NCBI GenBank assembly: GCA_035762005.1
Contig: DASTQA010000022.1
Coordinates: 1-64,000, forward strand
Direction of reading: 5' to 3'
From: JAIBJN01 sp035762005
Lineage (GTDB): Bacteria; Actinomycetota; Thermoleophilia; Gaiellales; Gaiellaceae
DNA: 64,000 nt
This document shows positions 60,780 through 64,000 of the stretch, piece after piece (positions within the stretch are counted from its first letter, which is position 1; each line of letters opens with the position of its first letter). The notes beneath the pieces are model-generated. The model saw nothing but the letters and a program-made list of their open reading frames with translations, was not told where the DNA came from and did no database searches. The translations under genes and the position numbers were made by a program.

Positions 60780-62177
60780 GTGAGACGAAGGACGATCTTG
60801 GCGTTTCTCGTGCTGCTCATCGGCGCGTTCGCCTTCGCCGCAGTGGGCTGCGGCGGGGACGACGACGACGGCGACGAAGCAGACGTGGGCCAGACCGGCG
60901 AGGACGGCGGGGACAGCGGTGTCGATCTCCCGGATGTGACAGCACTCCCGTCGGCGTCGTGCACCGACATCGAGTTCGAGGGCGAGGGCGAGCCCGACGT
61001 GCTGATCGCGTCGGACCTCCCGCTCCAGGGCTCGTCGCGGACGCAGACGCTCCAGATGGTCGGCGCGATCCGGCAGGTGCTGTCCGACAACGGCTGGAAG
61101 GCCGGTGACGTGAACGTCGGCTACCAGTCCTGCGACGACTCGACGGCCCAGGCCGGTAAGTGGGACCCGGGCAAGACGAGCCAGAACGCGAACTCCTACG
61201 CGGAGAACCAGAGCGTGATCGGCGTCATGGGCACGTTCAACTCGGGCGCCGCCGCGATCATGATCCCGGTCCTGAACCAGGCGCCGGGCGGCGGGCTCGC
61301 GATGATCTCGCCGGCGAACACGTACGTCTGCCTCACCGAGGGCGGCCCGGGCTGCGCCGACGACGAGCCGGACAAGTACTACCCGGCCGGGACGCGCAAC
61401 TACACCCGCGTGGTCGCGCACGACGCCTTCCAGGGCGCCGCTCTCGCGGAGTTCATGCAGGCGCAGGGCACGACGAGCCTGTACGTCCTCAACGACAAGG
61501 AGGCGTACGGCCTCGGCGTCGCCACGAACGTGCGCAACGCGGCCGAGCACCTCGGCATCGAGGTCCCCGGCTTCGAGGCGTGGGACCCGAAGGCGTCGAA
61601 CTACGAGGCGCTCATGCGGAAGATCAGCCAGTCCGGCGCGGACGGCGTCTTCTTCGGCGGTCTCATCGACGAGAACGGGGCCCAGGTCATCAAGGACAAG
61701 GTGAAGGTCCTCGGCGACAACGAGACCGTGAAGCTCTACATGCCGGACGGCTTCACGACGCAGCAGACGATCGACGAGGCGGGCGTCGAGAACACGCGCG
61801 GCGCCTTCTTCTCGGTCGCCGGCGTCCCGGTCGACGAGTTCACCGGGCGCGGTGCCGAGTTCATCGAGGCGTTCCAGGAGACCCTCGGCGGCGAGCCGGT
61901 CGACCCGTACGCGGTCTACGGCGCACAGGCCGCCCAGGTTCTGCTCGACGCGATCGCGGCTTCCGACTACACCCGCCAGAGCGTCATCGAGCAGATGTTC
62001 CAGGTGGAGGTGGAAGACGGGTTCCTGGGGTCGTTCTCCTTCAGCGAGAACGGCGATCCCGAGCTCGCAAGCGGTGCGGTCGTGGGCTTCACGATCTACC
62101 GCGGCGAGGAGGAGCTCGAGGTCGAGACGGTCATCTCGCCGCAGGCCGAGAACGTCGAGGCCGCGGGAGGCTCGTAG
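60780..62177 (+). CDS. Branched-chain amino-acid ABC transporter, substrate-binding lipoprotein
   Basis: A 465-residue LivJ-type periplasmic-binding protein anchored by lipid: lipobox FAAVGC (C24), Asp/Gly-rich linker, then the Peripla_BP_6 fold (VLIASDLPLQGSSRTQTLQM, VIGVMGTFNSGAAAIMIPVLN, SLYVLNDKEAYGLGVA, DGVFFGGLIDENGAQVIKD). Strong promoter and hairpin context suggest high expression. LivH and LivM genes follow; the substrate may be Leu/Ile/Val or another small amide. GTG 60780. Confidence 0.94.
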   Translation: MRRRTILAFLVLLIGAFAFAAVGCGGDDDDGDEADVGQTGEDGGDSGVDLPDVTALPSASCTDIEFEGEGEPDVLIASDLPLQGSSRTQTLQMVGAIRQVLSDNGWKAGDVNVGYQSCDDSTAQAGKWDPGKTSQNANSYAENQSVIGVMGTFNSGAAAIMIPVLNQAPGGGLAMISPANTYVCLTEGGPGCADDEPDKYYPAGTRNYTRVVAHDAFQGAALAEFMQAQGTTSLYVLNDKEAYGLGVATNVRNAAEHLGIEVPGFEAWDPKASNYEALMRKISQSGADGVFFGGLIDENGAQVIKDKVKVLGDNETVKLYMPDGFTTQQTIDEAGVENTRGAFFSVAGVPVDEFTGRGAEFIEAFQETLGGEPVDPYAVYGAQAAQVLLDAIAASDYTRQSVIEQMFQVEVEDGFLGSFSFSENGDPELASGAVVGFTIYRGEEELEVETVISPQAENVEAAGGS

Positions 62178-62193
62178 GTCAACAGGTCGGCAT

Positions 62194-62219
62194 CGGGGGA
62201 GGGCTCCGGCCCTCCCCCG
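62194..62219 (+). terminator. Intra-operon terminator hairpin
   Basis: 11-bp perfect stem CGGGGGAGGGC (62194-62204) / GCCCTCCCCCG (62209-62219) with a TCCG tetraloop, 16 bases after the binding-protein stop and before livH. No T-run. Confidence 0.7.
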
Positions 62220-62240
62220 AGCCTTCTCACATAGACGACG

Positions 62241-63308
62241 ATGAGCGTTCAGGCAGGAAGAGAGCGGCCCTCCCCCTTCGAGGCTCTTCGGGGACGCAAC
62301 CGGCCGGGCGTCATGTCCATGCTGGGGATCTTCTTCGTCGTCCTCATCGTCGTCTGGCTGGCGCGGAACTTCGTCGACGACCCGCAGGAGTTCCTCAACG
62401 TCGCGCTCATCGGCCTGACGACGGGCGCCGTCTACGCGCTCATCGCGCTCGGCTACACGCTCGTCTACGGCATCCTCCAGCTGATCAACTTCGCGCACGG
62501 CGACGTGTTCGCGCTCTCGGGGCTCATCTCGAGCTCGATCATGATCGAGGTGCTCCACCTCAGCGGGCAGGAGGCGGCGATCGTCGTCGCGGGCGGCATC
62601 CTGCTCACGATCCTCATGACCATGGGCTTCGCCTCGACGCTGAACGCGTCGATCGAGTTCCTCGGCTACCGCCGCCTCCGTAGCCAGCCGCGGCTGACGA
62701 TGCTCATCAGCGCCGTCGGGATGTCGTTCATCGTCCAGAACGTCGCGCTCGCGATCTACGACGTGAACTTCCGCAGCGCCCCGCCGCTCATCCCGAGCAC
62801 CCCGGCCTTCACGCTCGGCGAGGTCTCGCTCGCCTGGAACAAGCTCACCGTCATCCTCATCACGATCCCGGTCCTCGTCGTGCTCACCTGGCTCGTGCGC
62901 TCGACGAAGCAGGGGAAGGCGATGCGCGCCACGGCGCAGGACCAGGACGCCGCGGCCATGATGGGCATCAACGTGAACCGCACGATCTCGTTCACGTTCG
63001 TCCTCGCCGGCGGGCTCGCAGGCGCGGCCGGCGTGCTCTTCCTGCTCCAGTTCAACATGCGCTACGACACCGGTTTCGAGCTGGGGCTGATCGCGTTCAC
63101 CGCCGCGGTGCTCGGCGGCATCGGCAACCTCGCCGGCGCGACCCTCGGCGGCCTGCTCATCGGCTTCATCCAGGCCTTCAACGAAGGCCTGACGATCTGG
63201 TCGCTGGGCAGCGACTGGACGCGCTCCATCGTCTTCGGGATCCTCATCGCGATCCTCGTCTTCCGGCCCGAGGGGCTCCTGGGCGAGCGAACGCCCGAGG
63301 GCGCCTGA
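62241..63308 (+). CDS. livH: Branched-chain amino-acid ABC transporter permease (LivH)
   Basis: A 355-residue permease with about nine helices. LivH signatures: NVALIGLTTGAVYALIALGY, LVYGILQLINFAHGDVFALSG, AMRATAQDQDAAAMMGINV (cytoplasmic EAA-like loop) and AFTAAVLGGIGNLAGATLGG. It has an extra N-terminal polar stretch and helix (about 1-45). ATG 62241 follows the hairpin. The livM ATG overlaps its stop. Confidence 0.94.
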   Translation: MSVQAGRERPSPFEALRGRNRPGVMSMLGIFFVVLIVVWLARNFVDDPQEFLNVALIGLTTGAVYALIALGYTLVYGILQLINFAHGDVFALSGLISSSIMIEVLHLSGQEAAIVVAGGILLTILMTMGFASTLNASIEFLGYRRLRSQPRLTMLISAVGMSFIVQNVALAIYDVNFRSAPPLIPSTPAFTLGEVSLAWNKLTVILITIPVLVVLTWLVRSTKQGKAMRATAQDQDAAAMMGINVNRTISFTFVLAGGLAGAAGVLFLLQFNMRYDTGFELGLIAFTAAVLGGIGNLAGATLGGLLIGFIQAFNEGLTIWSLGSDWTRSIVFGILIAILVFRPEGLLGERTPEGA

Positions 63309-64000
63309 TGGCGACCCAGGACGCCGCCTCCGTCGGCTTCCGCAGCCGCGTCGCGCAGGCGCTTCGCCTCGACGACGCGCGGCGCGCGTGGCGGCGGCTC
63401 CCCGGCCGCGTGCGCAGCCTCGTCCCCGGCATCGCGCTGCTGGCCCTCGCGGCTCTCTATCCCGTGTATTACGACTCGCTCCCGACGTCCGTTCCCGTCA
63501 TCCAGAACTTCCCGAGCATCTCGACGGCCGTGATCATGATCGTCTTCGTGATGATGGCCGTCGGCCTCAACATCGTCGTCGGCTACGCGGGGCTGCTCGA
63601 CCTCGGCTACGTCGCGTTCTACGCCGTCGGCGCCTACACGGCCGGCTGGCTCGCCTCGGGCCACTTCCAGCAGGTCAAGATCCACGTCGGCTCGGCCGGG
63701 ATCTCGCCCGACCTGCGCGGAATCCACATCAACATCTGGATCGTCCTCCTGGTCGCGGGGGCGCTCACGGGAATCGCCGGCATCCTCATCGGCCTCCCGA
63801 CGCTCCGCCTGCGAGGCGACTACCTCGCGATCGTGACGCTCGGCTTCGGGGAGATCATCCCGCAGTTCGTGCGCAACGCCGACAGCCTGGGCGGCTTCAA
63901 CCTCACCGCCGGGACGTTCGGGATCAACCCGATCGACTCGCCGGGCTTCGGCGAGGACCTGAACGAGTCGCTTGGGCTGCCGGTCAGCTTCCAGCAGTCC
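63308..64000 (+). CDS. livM: Branched-chain amino-acid ABC transporter permease (LivM), 3' end outside window
   Basis: The first 231 residues of a LivM-type permease. After a basic N-terminus come a first helix (SLVPGIALLALAALYPVYY), then IVFVMMAVGLNIVVGYAGLLDLGYVAFYAVGAY, the LivM hallmark, and GLPTLRLRGDYLAIVTLGFGEI. The window ends before the stop. ATG 63308 overlaps the livH stop (TGATG). The ATPase genes livG/livF are expected next. Confidence 0.93.
   Translation, partial: MATQDAASVGFRSRVAQALRLDDARRAWRRLPGRVRSLVPGIALLALAALYPVYYDSLPTSVPVIQNFPSISTAVIMIVFVMMAVGLNIVVGYAGLLDLGYVAFYAVGAYTAGWLASGHFQQVKIHVGSAGISPDLRGIHINIWIVLLVAGALTGIAGILIGLPTLRLRGDYLAIVTLGFGEIIPQFVRNADSLGGFNLTAGTFGINPIDSPGFGEDLNESLGLPVSFQQS

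Overview
The window is very GC-rich, gene-dense bacterial chromosome, mostly housekeeping genes on the + strand with 1-20 base overlaps. Gene content and order suggest a high-GC actinobacterium, most likely the Thermoleophilia (Gaiellales/Solirubrobacterales-like); this is inference. Supporting points are the RNase E-rplU-rpmA-obg-nadD-rsfS block, a PPi-type phosphofructokinase, frequent GTG/TTG starts, and actinobacterial -10 boxes (TANNNT) 6-10 bases before start codons.

Layout. 1-6714: valS (5' end missing), folC, three small membrane-protein genes, ndk, two tandem methyltransferases, maf. 6731-7429: a REP-associated tyrosine transposase between two palindromes sharing the GTGCCAGGCAC core. 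7439-13266: cell-shape genes mreB, mreC, mreD, mrdA (PBP2), rodA. 13269-19702: a DUF697 gene, RNase E/G, ribosomal proteins L21 and L27, obg, nadD, rsfS. 19710-24253: a mixed stretch with tRNA-Ala(GGC), a frameshifted alpha/beta-hydrolase, an LtrA-type membrane protein, a DUF1028 protein and a Cys-rich zinc protein. 24330-26907: leuS behind a leader with a terminator hairpin. 26968-34055: a MarP-like protease, a DUF2254 protein, a secreted DNRLRE-like protein, comEA, comEC, holA. 34294-47788: rpsT, murJ, lepA, hemW, hrcA, dnaJ, prmA, mtaB, a HIT protein, yqeY, phoH, ybeY, a DagK-PAP2 fusion, cdd, era. 47795-54026: an M3-like peptidase, a polar amino-acid ABC transporter, a small metzincin-like protein, deoC. 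54026-58948: a frameshifted small gene, a full and a half-length aldehyde dehydrogenase, an IGPS-like barrel, a membrane/spermidine-synthase-like fusion. 59055-64000: a lipoprotein, PPi-type PFK, tRNA-Leu(CAA), and a branched-chain amino-acid ABC operon that runs off the right edge.

How the genes work together. MreBCD-PBP2-RodA plus MurJ and the DagK-PAP2 fusion make up a lateral-wall elongation and lipid-carrier set. RNase E, L21/L27, Obg, RsfS, Era, YbeY, PhoH and LepA form a ribosome and RNA metabolism group. ComEA/ComEC point to DNA uptake. DeoC with the aldehyde dehydrogenases suggests deoxyribose breakdown. Both ABC operons have a hairpin just after the binding-protein gene, which would favour binding protein over permease.

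No CRISPR array, phage or large genomic island was seen. The most unusual signals are the leuS leader (six-codon ORF, nested hairpins, U-tailed terminator touching the gene), the widespread leaderless-promoter geometry, hairpins at the predicted 5' ends of rplU and rpsT mRNAs, the transposase with its palindromes, and two frameshifted genes that need a sequence-quality check.
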